A DNA stretch of 64,000 nucleotides from Natronococcus sp. A-GB1 (lineage in GTDB: Archaea > Halobacteriota > Halobacteria > Halobacteriales > Natrialbaceae), in NCBI RefSeq assembly GCF_029688845.1, contig NZ_JARUKW010000011.1, forward strand, positions 109,782 through 173,781, written 5' to 3'. Positions 9,262 through 18,042 of the stretch are shown here, in pieces. Numbering within the stretch: the first letter of the stretch is position 1; each line of letters starts with the position of its first letter. The position numbers and the translations under genes were made by a program. The notes under the pieces are model-generated. The model had not been told where the DNA came from and did not search any database. It worked only from the letters and a program-made list of their open reading frames with translations.

Positions 9262-10350
9262 ATGGACGATCGACGGTCGCTTCGGTTGCTGATTCCTCGC
9301 CCGATCCGCAGGCTTCCCGCCGACCTCGCGGCGATGCTCGTCGTGACCCTCCTCGTCAACGTCGCCGTCTTCGTTCCCATCGTTCGGGATACGCCGCTTC
9401 GGGCCCCGCTGGGACTCGCGTTCGCGCTGTTCGTCCCCGGCTACGTTTTCATCGCCGCGCTATTTCCCGAGGCCGGGGAGTCGCCGACGGCAGACGACCC
9501 GGACGACACCACCCGCTTTTCCGGCGAGTCGATCCGTGCGGGGATCGACGGCATCGAGCGCGTCGCGCTCGCGTTCGGGCTGAGCATCGCCATCGTTCCA
9601 CTGATCGGCCTCATGTTGAACTTTACGCCGTGGGGGATCCGGCTGACGCCGATCATGCTCTCGCTGTCGGGCTTTACCGTCCTCGCGACGGCCGTCGCGG
9701 CCCACCGCCGCTGGGAGCTCCCCGCCGAGGAGCGGTTCGCGGTTCCCTACCGCACGTGGTACGCCGCCGGGCGCTCGGAGCTGCTCGAGCCCGAGACCCG
9801 CCTCGACGGCGCCCTGAACGTCCTGTTGGTGCTCTCGATCGTGCTCGCGGTCGGCGTGGTCGGCTTCGCGGTCGTCTCCCCGCCGGCCGGCGAGCAGTTC
9901 TCGGCGGTCTACCTCCTCACCGAGGACGACGACGGCGAACTCGTCGCCGACGGCTACCCCACCGAGTTCACCCAGGGTGAGAGTGCCGAGGTTATCGTCG
10001 GCGTCGACAACCACGAACACGAGACGACCGACTACACCGTCGTCGCGGTCGAACAGCAGACCGAAACCGTGGTCAACGAGAGCGCCGTCACGGAGGCCGG
10101 CGGCGAGGACGGGAACGAGACTGCGGTCAACGAGACGGTCGTTACCGAACAACAGGAGCTCGAGCGCTTCGAGACGACGCTGGGCCACAACGAGAGCTGG
10201 CACCAGACCCACGAGCTCGAGCCGACGATGGTCGGCGAGGACATCCGGATCGTCTGGCTACTGTTCCCCGACGGCGAGGTACCCGACGAGCCGACGACCG
10301 ACGACACCGAGTACCACGTCCACCTCTGGGCCGACGTCGAGGAGCCCTGA
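9262..10350 (+). CDS. DUF1616 family membrane protein
   Basis: This 362-residue protein has four membrane helices in the first 220 residues and a large extracytoplasmic C-terminal domain with an NHEHETTDYTVV segment and Asn/Thr glycosylation sites. The N-terminal pattern with PLGLAFALFVPGYVF is characteristic of DUF1616. In haloarchaea such proteins are often encoded near surface-glycan and secretion genes. Function is unknown. It closes the MoxR/DUF58-type region. Confidence 0.82.
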   Translation: MDDRRSLRLLIPRPIRRLPADLAAMLVVTLLVNVAVFVPIVRDTPLRAPLGLAFALFVPGYVFIAALFPEAGESPTADDPDDTTRFSGESIRAGIDGIERVALAFGLSIAIVPLIGLMLNFTPWGIRLTPIMLSLSGFTVLATAVAAHRRWELPAEERFAVPYRTWYAAGRSELLEPETRLDGALNVLLVLSIVLAVGVVGFAVVSPPAGEQFSAVYLLTEDDDGELVADGYPTEFTQGESAEVIVGVDNHEHETTDYTVVAVEQQTETVVNESAVTEAGGEDGNETAVNETVVTEQQELERFETTLGHNESWHQTHELEPTMVGEDIRIVWLLFPDGEVPDEPTTDDTEYHVHLWADVEEP

Positions 10351-10493
10351 TCGGCGCTCGCGCCTCGAGTTCGGCCAGTGTCCCTGCCTCGATTCGGGTC
10401 GGTCGTACCCGAGGAAACGACGGGTATGTATCGACTAAGGTGGTCATATGAACTCATATTCTCCCTACCAGTTGCGACCTGACTAGTGGGAAA

Positions 10494-10501
10494 GCTTATT
10501 A
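10494..10501 (+). promoter_or_regulatory. TATA box shared with the copy at 15866
   Basis: GCTTATTA lies inside the block AAAGCTTATTAC, which recurs identically at 15863-15874. In both places the box begins exactly 40 bases before an ATG preceded by GGTGGTG, a Shine-Dalgarno-like sequence. Confidence 0.6.
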
Positions 10502-10533
10502 CTGGACGCGGACACGTCGAAGATACGGTGGTG

Positions 10534-10737
10534 ATGACAACGAATACCACACTACTCACGCGACGTGACCGATCCCGTATCGAATACCGCGATCCCCTGG
10601 TACGACTCCTGTGGCGGCCGAACGCTGACTTCGGCCACACTCGACGTGCGCGTTTTGTACACCGCTGCCGCTCACTTTTCGAGCTCGACCCCGCGTCGGA
10701 ACCGTTTCACCGTCGATCGGTGGGCGGCTACTCGTAG
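10534..10737 (+). CDS. Small basic protein, intact copy of a duplicated gene
   Basis: A 67-residue arginine-rich protein beginning MTTNTTLLTRR. It is unrecognised. The start is supported by GGTGGTG immediately upstream, a TATA box 40 bases upstream, and a second copy of promoter, ribosome site and first seven codons at 15866-15926. The centre, VRLLWRPNA, aligns with VRLLTPNPQ in the second copy after a frameshift, which suggests that both derive from one coding gene. The 3' end overlaps the convergent lipoprotein gene by ten bases. The basic composition is unusual here and could point to nucleic-acid or membrane binding. Confidence 0.5.
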   Translation: MTTNTTLLTRRDRSRIEYRDPLVRLLWRPNADFGHTRRARFVHRCRSLFELDPASEPFHRRSVGGYS

Positions 10738-12041
10738 ACGTACTTCTCGGCCATCTCGGCGGGCGTGATCACCTCGAGTTCGCCGGCCTCGAGGTACTCC
10801 TCGAGCGCACGAACCGTCTCCTCGAGCGCCTCGAGCGCGCTCTCCCCGTCCAGTTCGTAGAACGGGATCGCCGTGATCCCGCCCCACTCGGCGGTCCACT
10901 CGAGCAGATCCGCCGCGTCGTCCGGGTCGGGCGTCTCGGCCATCGAGCAGAGGTGGGGGTTCCCCGCGTACCCCTGCGAGCGCGAGCGGCCCGCGAAGGC
11001 GAGATCGTAGTTGTCACGGACAAGCTCGACGGACTCGTCGGTGTACGTCGAGCCCGGATAGGCGAAGACGCGGGTACCGTCCCCGTAGCCTGCCTCGGCG
11101 AGCCAGTCGATCGGGTCGACGACGGCGTCCTCGAGCGCGTTCGGATCGACGCCGTCGAGGGGCTGGCCGTTCGCCGACTGCGCGCCGATCGTCCAGCCGG
11201 CCGCGGCGAGGTCGTCGACCTGCTCGCGGGTCAGTCGGTCCCCCTCGGCGGCCTCGTTCTCGCGGAGTCGAGCGGTCGGGACGAACGCCGTCGCCGGGAG
11301 CTCGGCGTCCTCGAGGCGGGGCAGGGCCTCCGTGTAGTGCGTCTCGTACCCGCCGTGGAACTGGAGCAACACCGTTCCCTGAGTCGGTCGGGGGACGAAG
11401 TGGAAGTTGTCGACCCACTGGCGACCCTCGGTGTCGTCGCCGAACCAGCGGATCACCTGTAGGACGACGACCTTACTCAGGTCGGGTTCGCCCCGGATCC
11501 GGGTGATCCCGAAGTTGTGACGTGTCAGGGACGTTCCGCCCGCGAATCCCTGGCTGTACTCGACGTAGTGGGCGTCTGCGTCCTGGAGCTGGATGCGCAC
11601 GACGCCGGAATCCGTGTCGGTGGCCAGATCGAGCCCGGGTGCGACCTCCCGCACGTCGATCGGCTCCTCGAGCTCGCGGCGAACACGGACCTGTCCCCGC
11701 GAGTCGGCCGACGACGTCAGCAGCGCCGACTGGGAGCCCAGCGAGGCGCGGCTCGAGTCGGCTTCGAGCGTGCCGATGTCCTGCCACTCCCACCACTCCT
11801 CGAGGTCCTCGAAGTCGTCGAAGGTCCCGACCAGTTCGGGGAACTCCTCCTCGTCCTCAGAATCTCCCTCCTCATCACCGTCCTCGGAATTCTCGTCATC
11901 GTCCGGCGTCTCGTCGCTCGGCTCCGTACCGCCGTCGTCGGCCCGTTCGTCGCTCGTGTCCGGTTCGCCGGGGCCGCCGAGTTCGGTACAGCCGGCGAGG
12001 ACGGTCGCCGCTCCGATCGCGAGGTAGGTCCGTCGGTCCAT
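10728..12041 (-). CDS. Polysaccharide deacetylase-like lipoprotein
   Basis: A 437-residue secreted protein with a lipobox (VLAGC, Cys17) directly after the signal peptide and a long acidic linker (about 22-66). A beta-sandwich domain of carbohydrate-binding type (about 70-215) precedes a C-terminal polysaccharide-deacetylase/NodB-like barrel opening with GTVLLQFHGGYETHY. The metal-binding Asp of classical NodB motif 1 (TFDDG) is replaced here (QFHGG), as in several haloarchaeal relatives, so hydrolytic activity is uncertain. It probably acts at the cell surface. Confidence 0.75.
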   Translation of the reverse strand: MDRRTYLAIGAATVLAGCTELGGPGEPDTSDERADDGGTEPSDETPDDDENSEDGDEEGDSEDEEEFPELVGTFDDFEDLEEWWEWQDIGTLEADSSRASLGSQSALLTSSADSRGQVRVRRELEEPIDVREVAPGLDLATDTDSGVVRIQLQDADAHYVEYSQGFAGGTSLTRHNFGITRIRGEPDLSKVVVLQVIRWFGDDTEGRQWVDNFHFVPRPTQGTVLLQFHGGYETHYTEALPRLEDAELPATAFVPTARLRENEAAEGDRLTREQVDDLAAAGWTIGAQSANGQPLDGVDPNALEDAVVDPIDWLAEAGYGDGTRVFAYPGSTYTDESVELVRDNYDLAFAGRSRSQGYAGNPHLCSMAETPDPDDAADLLEWTAEWGGITAIPFYELDGESALEALEETVRALEEYLEAGELEVITPAEMAEKYVYE

Positions 12042-12187
12042 CGTTCGTCGAACCCAGACCCGGGACCGGGGGTTTGTTATGCTTCCAGTATCTCTGCCGG
12101 GTCGGTCCGTACGCCCCTCATACCTCGAGGGATCGATCTACCTGCCCGAACATGGTCGTCGGTCGCGGGGACGAACGTCGCCGTTCG

Positions 12188-13057
12188 CTACCAGACGAGC
12201 CACTCGAGTGCGAGCACGAGCGCGGCCAGAAAGACGTGTTCGCCGTCGACGATCCCGCCGTAGAACAAGGGGCCGCGATCCCGGCTCGCGAAGGGGATGT
12301 AACAGCCGACGTAGCCGTGGAACGCCAGTAGGACCAGGAATCTGGTGTCGAGGACGCCCGCTGCGACGACCGCGACGACGACGACCGCGACGACGACGTT
12401 GGCGAGCTGGGCAACGATGCGGGTCCAGCGCGGTCCGAACGCCGTCGGAATCGTCGCGATCCCCTCTTCGCGGTCGCCCTCGATGTCTTTGACGTCGAAG
12501 ATCGCCGCGGCGATCGTGATCATGGCGCCGATGTAAGCGGCGAGAAAGAGCACCTCGCGGGCCAGCAGTTGCTCGTAGTAGACCCCGACGCCAAGGGGGA
12601 TTACCGCCCAGGCGAAGCCGACGAAGAGGTTCTTGACGAGGAACACTCGCTTGATTCCGAGCGTGTACAGCCCGGCGACGACTGCGGGCAACAACAGGTA
12701 GCCGGCGCCCGGGAGCTCGAGTGCGACCGCGACGACGATGGCGGCGAGGTAGAGCCCGACGCCCAGCGCCAGCCAGACGAGGCCGGCGCGCTCGACGAAC
12801 GCCGCGCGCCGGGGGACGTTCTCGCGGTCCTCCTCGAGGTCGGTGAAACGGTTTATCGTGTAGACGAACATCGCCGCCGCGAAGACGATGAAGGCGGGCA
12901 GCGCCTCGAGGGGCAGGTCGGCGAGGACGGCGGTCGTAACGACGACGCTCGCGGCCGCGAGCGAGATGAAGAGATTGCTGTGGACCAGAAACCGGAGCGC
13001 AGCGAGCAGCCACGCCGGCAGGCGGGGGCCCTCGCGTGCGGCCGTCGGGGTCGACAC
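12188..13057 (-). CDS. UbiA family prenyltransferase
   Basis: This 289-residue membrane protein has about eight helices and both Asp-rich UbiA motifs. NRFTDLEED is near residue 70 and DVKDIEGDREEGI near residue 170; they bind Mg-diphosphate of the prenyl donor. Haloarchaea use such enzymes for respiratory quinones, archaeol lipids and carotenoids; sequence alone does not tell which substrate is used. It stands alone, upstream of the lipoprotein gene and in the same direction. Confidence 0.85.
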   Translation of the reverse strand: MSTPTAAREGPRLPAWLLAALRFLVHSNLFISLAAASVVVTTAVLADLPLEALPAFIVFAAAMFVYTINRFTDLEEDRENVPRRAAFVERAGLVWLALGVGLYLAAIVVAVALELPGAGYLLLPAVVAGLYTLGIKRVFLVKNLFVGFAWAVIPLGVGVYYEQLLAREVLFLAAYIGAMITIAAAIFDVKDIEGDREEGIATIPTAFGPRWTRIVAQLANVVVAVVVVAVVAAGVLDTRFLVLLAFHGYVGCYIPFASRDRGPLFYGGIVDGEHVFLAALVLALEWLVW

Positions 13058-13272
13058 TACGACACCGCCTCCAGCCGCCGGTGTTCGGACCGGCTCCAGG
13101 GCTGTCCGTCCCGCGCGTCTCGATCACCGGGAGTACGGGGGAACACCGCTCGTCTCGTGGTAGGAACTGTACGGAGTCAAACGCTTCGGTACACTCACTC
13201 GAGCTACCGTCGGCTACCGGGTATCGAGGACAACAGGAACAACGCCGCGCTCACGACGAAGGGCTCGATCGA

Positions 13273-13395
13273 CTACTGGTACTGGGACTCGCGTCGCGCT
13301 TGGTACATCAGCTCCCAGACCGCGTCCTCGATCGACTCGGGGTTCTCTTCCTCGAGCTTCTTGTACAGGGACTCGGAGACGGTTACTTCGGGCAT
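13273..13395 (-). CDS. 40-residue conserved haloarchaeal protein
   Basis: The reading frame ATG 13395 to TAG 13273 encodes a 40-residue acidic peptide starting MPEVTVSESLYKKLEEE and ending in QYQ. It has the look of the short haloarchaeal family whose members begin with a beta-strand and a helix like half a ribbon-helix-helix protein. The ribosome site AGGTG touches the ATG, and a TATA box (ATAATAAA on the plus strand, 13419-13426) lies about 28 bases upstream. Function is unknown. Confidence 0.65.
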   Translation of the reverse strand: MPEVTVSESLYKKLEEENPESIEDAVWELMYQARRESQYQ

Positions 13396-13418
13396 CACCT
13401 GTGTCTACTGTAGCCGAG

Positions 13419-13426
13419 ATAATAAA
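13419..13426 (-). promoter_or_regulatory. TATA box of the 40-residue gene
   Basis: On the minus strand this reads TTTATTAT, centred 28 bases before the ATG at 13395. Confidence 0.55.
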
Positions 13427-13522
13427 GGTACCCTAATACGGAACTGAGTTAATTTCGGTCGAGCGTCGAGGAGGCGCCGTGATACGGCAATCACTGCCGC
13501 AAATCGAACCGAAACTGGCAGG

Positions 13523-13528
13523 ATTTAA
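13523..13528 (+). promoter_or_regulatory. TATA box of sucCD
   Basis: ATTTAA is centred about 32 bases upstream of the sucC ATG at 13557, which suggests a leader of only a few bases. Confidence 0.5.
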
Positions 13529-13556
13529 GCAAGGCGGGGACGGCCGTTCGAATGGT

Positions 13557-14708
13557 ATGAAACTACATGAGTACCAGGCGAAGCAGGTCTTCGCCGACGC
13601 CGGGATTCCGACGCCGGAGTCACAGCTCGCTTCGGACGTCGACGGCGTACTGACCGCAGCCGAGGAGATCGGGTATCCGGTCGCGGTCAAGGCACAGGTA
13701 CAGGTCGGCGGTCGGGGGAAAGCCGGCGGGATCGAACTCGTCGAGAACGAGGAGGAGGCCCGCGAGGCGGCCGAGTCGATCATCGGGATGGATCTCAAGG
13801 GCTACCACGTCGGCCAGGTCCTCGTCGAGGGCGCGGTTGACTTCGTCGACGAACTCTACGTCGGCATCACGATGGACCGCGGCGAGGGCAAACCCGTCGC
13901 AATGGTCTCGACGAAGGGTGGCGTCAACATCGAGGAGGTCGCCGAGGAGGACCCCGAGGCGATCGCCCGCGAACACATCGACCCCTCGTTCGGGATGCAC
14001 CCCTACCAGGCCCGCAAGGCCGTCTACGACGCCGGCGTCGACAAGGCCGTCGCCCGCGACGTCTCGAGCGTTCTCACCACGCTCTACCAGCTCTGGGACG
14101 ACCGCGACGGCTCCGACGCGGAGATCAACCCGCTGATGGTCACCGGCGACGACGAGGTCATCGCGGCCGACGCCGTGATGAACATCGACGAGGACGCGCT
14201 GTTCCGCCAGCCCGAGCTCGCCGAGATGGAGGCCGAGGCCGCAAGCGGCGGCGACGAGCTCGAGCAGAAGGCCGACGAGTACGACTTCGACTACGTTCGG
14301 CTGGAGGGCAACACGGGCATCATCGGCAACGGTGCCGGCCTCGTGATGACCACGCTCGACCTCGTCGACCACTACGGCGGCGAGCCCGCGAACTTCCTGG
14401 ACGTCGGCGGCGGCGCGAAGGCCGACCGCATCGCGAACGCGCTGGATATGGTGTTCTCGGACGACAACGTCGATTCGGTCGTCTTCAACATCTTCGGCGG
14501 GATCACCCGCGGCGACGAGGTCGCCAAGGGGATCAACGAAGCCTTGGAGCAGTTCGACGAGATCCCCAAACCGGTCGTCGTCCGCCTCGCGGGGACGAAC
14601 TGGGAAGAGGGGATGGAAATTCTGAACGAGGACCTCGTGACGGTCGAACAGACCCTCGAGGACGCGGTTCAGCGTGCCGTCGAGTACGCTGAGGAGGGAC
14701 AAGCATGA
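13557..14708 (+). CDS. sucC: Succinate-CoA ligase (ADP-forming) beta subunit
   Basis: A 383-residue subunit of the citric-acid-cycle enzyme that converts succinyl-CoA to succinate with ATP formation. The N-terminal ATP-grasp domain opens with [16 protein letters not shown] and contains [13 protein letters not shown]; the C-terminal CoA-ligase domain contains the [13 protein letters not shown] and [11 protein letters not shown] motifs. Length and order fit the family. The frame is open upstream to 13479, but the family start and the TATA box support the ATG at 13557. It overlaps sucD by four bases. Confidence 0.96.
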   Translation: MKLHEYQAKQVFADAGIPTPESQLASDVDGVLTAAEEIGYPVAVKAQVQVGGRGKAGGIELVENEEEAREAAESIIGMDLKGYHVGQVLVEGAVDFVDELYVGITMDRGEGKPVAMVSTKGGVNIEEVAEEDPEAIAREHIDPSFGMHPYQARKAVYDAGVDKAVARDVSSVLTTLYQLWDDRDGSDAEINPLMVTGDDEVIAADAVMNIDEDALFRQPELAEMEAEAASGGDELEQKADEYDFDYVRLEGNTGIIGNGAGLVMTTLDLVDHYGGEPANFLDVGGGAKADRIANALDMVFSDDNVDSVVFNIFGGITRGDEVAKGINEALEQFDEIPKPVVVRLAGTNWEEGMEILNEDLVTVEQTLEDAVQRAVEYAEEGQA

Positions 14709-15577
14709 GTGTACTAGTCGACGACGACACGCGCGTCGTGGTACAGGGCATCACCGGCGGGGAGGGCAAGTTCCACGCCGAACAGATGATGGAGTACGGC
14801 ACGAACGTCGTCGCGGGCGCCGTGCCCGGCAAGGGCGGCCAGGAGGCCGCCGGCGTTCCGGTGTACGACACGGTCCACGAGGCCGTCGAAGAGGAAGACG
14901 CCGACACCTCGGTGATCTTCGTCCCGCCGGCCTTTGCCGGCGACGCGATCTTCGAGTCCCTCGACAGCGACCTCGAGCTCGCGGTCGCCATCACGGAGGG
15001 CATCCCGACCCAGGACATGGCCCGGGTCAATAAGCGTCTCACCGAGACCGACACGCGACTCATCGGCCCGAACTGCCCCGGCCTCATCACGCCGGGCGAG
15101 GCCAAGCTGGGCATCCTTCCCGGTAACATCTTCGCCGACGGGAACGTCGGGCTCGTCTCTCGCTCTGGTACCCTGACCTACCAGGTCGTCGACAACCTGA
15201 CGAACCGCGGCATCGGCCAGACCACCGCGATCGGGATCGGCGGCGACCCGATCATCGGCACCGACTTCGTCGACGCCCTCGAGCTGTTCGAAAACGACGA
15301 CGAGACCGAAGCGATCGTCATGTGCGGCGAGATCGGCGGCGAGGACGAGGAGGAAGCTGCGGCGTTCATCGACGAGAACGTCGACACGCCGGTCGCCGGC
15401 TTCATCGCCGGCCGCACGGCCCCGCCGGGCAAACGCATGGGCCACGCTGGCGCCATCGTCTCCGGCTCCGGTACCGGTACCGCCGAAAGCAAGATCTCGG
15501 CGCTGAACGACGCGGGCGTCCCCGTCGGCGACACTCCCGAGGAGGTCGCCGACCACATCGAAGAGTTCCTCGCGTAA
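14705..15577 (+). CDS. sucD: Succinate-CoA ligase alpha subunit
   Basis: A 290-residue subunit with an N-terminal CoA-binding Rossmann domain ([17 protein letters not shown]) and a C-terminal ligase domain. The catalytic histidine stands in [13 protein letters not shown]. The ATGA overlap with sucC ensures coupled synthesis of the two subunits of the heterotetramer. Nothing unusual is visible. Confidence 0.96.
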   Translation: MSVLVDDDTRVVVQGITGGEGKFHAEQMMEYGTNVVAGAVPGKGGQEAAGVPVYDTVHEAVEEEDADTSVIFVPPAFAGDAIFESLDSDLELAVAITEGIPTQDMARVNKRLTETDTRLIGPNCPGLITPGEAKLGILPGNIFADGNVGLVSRSGTLTYQVVDNLTNRGIGQTTAIGIGGDPIIGTDFVDALELFENDDETEAIVMCGEIGGEDEEEAAAFIDENVDTPVAGFIAGRTAPPGKRMGHAGAIVSGSGTGTAESKISALNDAGVPVGDTPEEVADHIEEFLA

Positions 15578-15862
15578 CCCGGGACGCCGTCGTTTCGTAG
15601 CGAGCGAACGCGATCGACAAACGGCTCGATCGTACGGTTTTTTCACGGTTCGTCTCGAGGCGAGTGCTCGAGTCCGACCCGTCCGTGAGTCCGTCGACCG
15701 TTCGCGGGGAGGAGACTCGAGCCGGCTGCAGGATCGGGGGGTCGTCGCCCACTCGAGATCGTCAACGCTGATCGGCAGTACCTTCGGAACGTAAGCTTTC
15801 GAGCCGCACTAGGAACCGTGTGGTTGTAAATCATCTCTCGAGCTGGACACGTAGCTAGCAAC
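15578..15862. other. Intergenic spacer after sucD
   Basis: About 285 bases without a convincing gene. Together with the next 745 bases it forms the longest non-coding stretch of the chromosomal part. The following segments carry a degenerate gene copy and a hairpin array. Confidence 0.4.
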
Positions 15863-15865
15863 AAA

Positions 15866-15873
15866 GCTTATTA
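15866..15873 (+). promoter_or_regulatory. Second copy of the GCTTATTA promoter
   Basis: Identical to the box at 10494, again inside AAAGCTTATTAC and again beginning 40 bases before an ATG with GGTGGTG. Confidence 0.55.
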
Positions 15874-15905
15874 CAGTACACGAACTCATCGATACTACGG
15901 TGGTG

Positions 15906-16050
15906 ATGACAACGAATACCACGCTACCCGCACACACTGGATACGGCGATACCGCCCCTCTGTGAGTTCGTGAGGCTCCTGACGCCGAACCCACAATCTC
16001 GTTACTCATACTTCGACGTGCCGTCTTTTCGACCCGTTCGTCCGCCTTGA
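15906..16050 (+). pseudogene. Degenerate second copy of the small basic gene
   Basis: The copy starts with seven codons matching those at 10534 (MTTNTTL) but stops after 19 residues at 15963-15965. Two bases are missing relative to the first copy; past that point the other frame reads FVRLLTPNPQ, which parallels LVRLLWRPNA at 10534-10737. It is therefore best read as a frameshifted copy. A functional 19-residue peptide or a leader RNA cannot be excluded because the promoter is perfectly kept. Confidence 0.5.
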
Positions 16051-16173
16051 GCAACTGCGAGCGCAGCGGCCGTTTTCGTTCGTCCTGCGACGTATCTTAG
16101 CGCGGGAGTATGACTTCGGTATCGAGTTTCGACTACGATCTGGAGTGGTCGGTTCGTTGCGTGAAGAATGTAC

Positions 16174-16362
16174 ACGTACCTTTTTTTCGTCGGGTTCGCT
16201 CGCGTTGCTCGTTCACCACTCTCTGCTCACGGGCGCTTCGCGCCCTCTGTTCACGGACGCGCAGCGTCCGTTCACACGGCATGCGAGACCGTTGGTCTCG
16301 CACTATTCGCATGGTCAGTGGGACCGCCGGTCCCACTCGACTCCAAAAATCTACGCTAAAAA
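16174..16362 (+). repeat. Long form of an element with conserved ends
   Basis: It begins ACGTACCTTTTT and ends with a CAAAAATCTACGCTAAAAA segment. A 58-base relative with the same two ends lies inverted at 34269-34326. The long form carries four palindromes inside (first four hairpins of the array at 16231-16461). The ends look like those of a non-autonomous mobile element or dispersed repeat. Confidence 0.6.
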
Positions 16363-16461
16363 GCCGCCTCCGCGGGCTTCGCCCGCTCCGGCGGGGACCC
16401 GCTCGCTTCGTCTTCGCGCGGCGTAGCCGCGCGAACGGTCCGCGGAACGGAACGTTCCGCG
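16231..16461. repeat. Array of seven short hairpins, mostly with 3-base loops
   Basis: Seven perfect palindromes follow one another. GGGCGC/GCGCCC lies at 16231-16245, CGGACGC/GCGTCCG at 16254-16270, GCGAGACC/GGTCTCGC at 16283-16301 and AGTGGGACC/GGTCCCACT at 16317-16337. GCGGGC/GCCCGC at 16372-16386 sits inside an outer CCGCC/GGCGG pair. The last two are TTCGCGCGGC/GCCGCGCGAA at 16413-16435 and GCGGAAC/GTTCCGC at 16442-16460. The first six loops are three bases long and the last is five. Such density cannot be chance. Confidence 0.85.
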
Positions 16462-16607
16462 CTACTCGCGGATGCTGGCCGTGATATCTGTTTCACCTGT
16501 ACCGAACAGGAGTTTCGCTCGAGATTCCGAATACCAAAAACCGTGCTACGATCTCTGTTAGACGCTGTCATTCGGGATTCATCGGACTGCAGCACGTTCG
16601 GTACGAT

Positions 16608-16763
16608 ATGCCAGTCGACATCGAGTGCGACGCCTGCGGTCACCGACACACGATTCCGGAACGTCCGGACGACCCCGAGGGCGGCGGAACGGTTTGTCCC
16701 GCCTGTGGCGCGAAGCCCTTCACCGTCCAACGGAACGGCCTCGCGTGGCACCCCGACGGCTGA
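16608..16763 (+). CDS. Small zinc-ribbon protein
   Basis: The frame encodes 51 residues, starting MPVDIECDACGHRH, with two Cys pairs: CDAC at residues 7-10 and CPAC at 30-33. This is the CPxCG-type zinc-ribbon arrangement that is frequent among very small haloarchaeal proteins. Composition and codon use match neighbouring genes, and the frame ends cleanly at TGA 16761. Function is unknown; such proteins often act as regulators or protein-interaction modules. Confidence 0.7.
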   Translation: MPVDIECDACGHRHTIPERPDDPEGGGTVCPACGAKPFTVQRNGLAWHPDG

Positions 16764-16860
16764 GCGACCCGTTTTCGATCGGCTTGAGTGAGCAGATCAT
16801 AAACCGTCTCGAGCCTCGTGGGCACTACGTTCGAGTCGCGGCTCCTGACTGTCCCCACAA

Positions 16861-16868
16861 TTATTATA
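16861..16868 (+). promoter_or_regulatory. TATA box of the biotin operon
   Basis: TTATTATA is centred 28 bases upstream of the bioB GTG at 16893, giving a leaderless message. No BirA-type operator is evident, but any dyad symmetric to a repressor would overlap this block. Confidence 0.65.
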
Positions 16869-16892
16869 TACCCGTCAACCAGCTAGTCGAGT

Positions 16893-18014
16893 GTGGTTTA
16901 CGAGACTGGAAATCCGACGGTCGACGACGCCCTCGAGCGGGTGCTGGCCGGCGAGCGGCTCGATCGCACCGACGGCCTCGCGCTGATGGCCCAGCCGGTC
17001 GAGCCCCTCGCCGAGGCCGGCGCGACGGTGCGGGATCATTTCGGCGACGGCACCGTCGACGCCTGCTCGATCGTCAACGCGAAGGCGGGCAACTGCGCCG
17101 AGGACTGCGGGTTCTGTGCGCAGTCGGTCCACTTCGACACCGGGATCGACACCTACGACTTCCTCGGTCCGGAGAAGATCCTCGAGGCCGCCAAACGGGC
17201 CGAACGCGACGGCGCCCAGCGCTTCGGGATCGTCGTCGCCGAGAAGGGCGTCTCGCGGGAGCACCGCCCCGAGGAGTGGGCCGAGGTCCTCGAGTCGATT
17301 CGACTCGTCCGCGACGAGTGTGACCTCGAGATCGACGCCTCCCTTGGAATACTCACCGAACGGGAGGCCGCGATCCTCGCCGAGGAGGGGATCAACCACT
17401 ACAACCACAACATCGAGACCTCGCCGCGGTACTTCCCCGAGATCGTCGACACGCATAGCTTCGAGGACCGGGTGGAGACCCTCGAGATCGCCAAAGACGC
17501 CGGGATGGATCTCTGTGCGGGCGTCATCCTCGGGATGGGCGAGACGCCGACCGATCGGGTCGAGGCGGCTATCGCCCTCCAGGAGATCGGCATCTCCTCG
17601 CTGCCCGTCAACGTGCTCAACCCGGTCGAGGGAACGCCCCTCGCCGAGCGGGACGTCGAGATCACCACCGAAGAGATCGTCAGGACGGTGGCGGTGTACA
17701 AGCTGCTCCACCCCGAGTCGCGGGTGCGCCTGACCGGCGGCCGCGAGGTCAACCTCGCGCCCGAGGAACAGCACCTGCCACTCGAGGCGGGCGCCGACGG
17801 GCTGTTGACGGGTGACTACCTCACGACCGAGGGCCAGTCACCCGGCGAGGATCTGGAGATCGTCGAACGGGCCGGCCTCGAGCCCAATCGGGAGGTAAAC
17901 GAGTTCGATCCCGAGGCAGTCAAGGCCCGTCACGACGGGTCGACGGACTCGACGAGAAGCGAGGGCGCGAACGACTCGAGTCCGAGTGCGGGCGCGGAAC
18001 CGAGCGACGACTGA
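16893..18014 (+). CDS. bioB: Biotin synthase
   Basis: A 373-residue radical SAM enzyme that inserts sulfur into dethiobiotin. The CxxxCxxC cluster motif is Cys68, Cys72 and Cys75 (AGNCAEDCGFCAQS). The family motifs YNHNIETSPRYF and LNPVEGTPL are present, and the C-terminus has a halophile-type acidic, Ser-rich tail of about 35 residues beyond the family core. The GTG start is set by the TATA box. It is the first gene of bioB-bioU-bioF-bioD. Confidence 0.95.
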   Translation: MVYETGNPTVDDALERVLAGERLDRTDGLALMAQPVEPLAEAGATVRDHFGDGTVDACSIVNAKAGNCAEDCGFCAQSVHFDTGIDTYDFLGPEKILEAAKRAERDGAQRFGIVVAEKGVSREHRPEEWAEVLESIRLVRDECDLEIDASLGILTEREAAILAEEGINHYNHNIETSPRYFPEIVDTHSFEDRVETLEIAKDAGMDLCAGVILGMGETPTDRVEAAIALQEIGISSLPVNVLNPVEGTPLAERDVEITTEEIVRTVAVYKLLHPESRVRLTGGREVNLAPEEQHLPLEAGADGLLTGDYLTTEGQSPGEDLEIVERAGLEPNREVNEFDPEAVKARHDGSTDSTRSEGANDSSPSAGAEPSDD

Positions 18015-18042
18015 CGACGAGCGAACCAACGAGAACACATTC

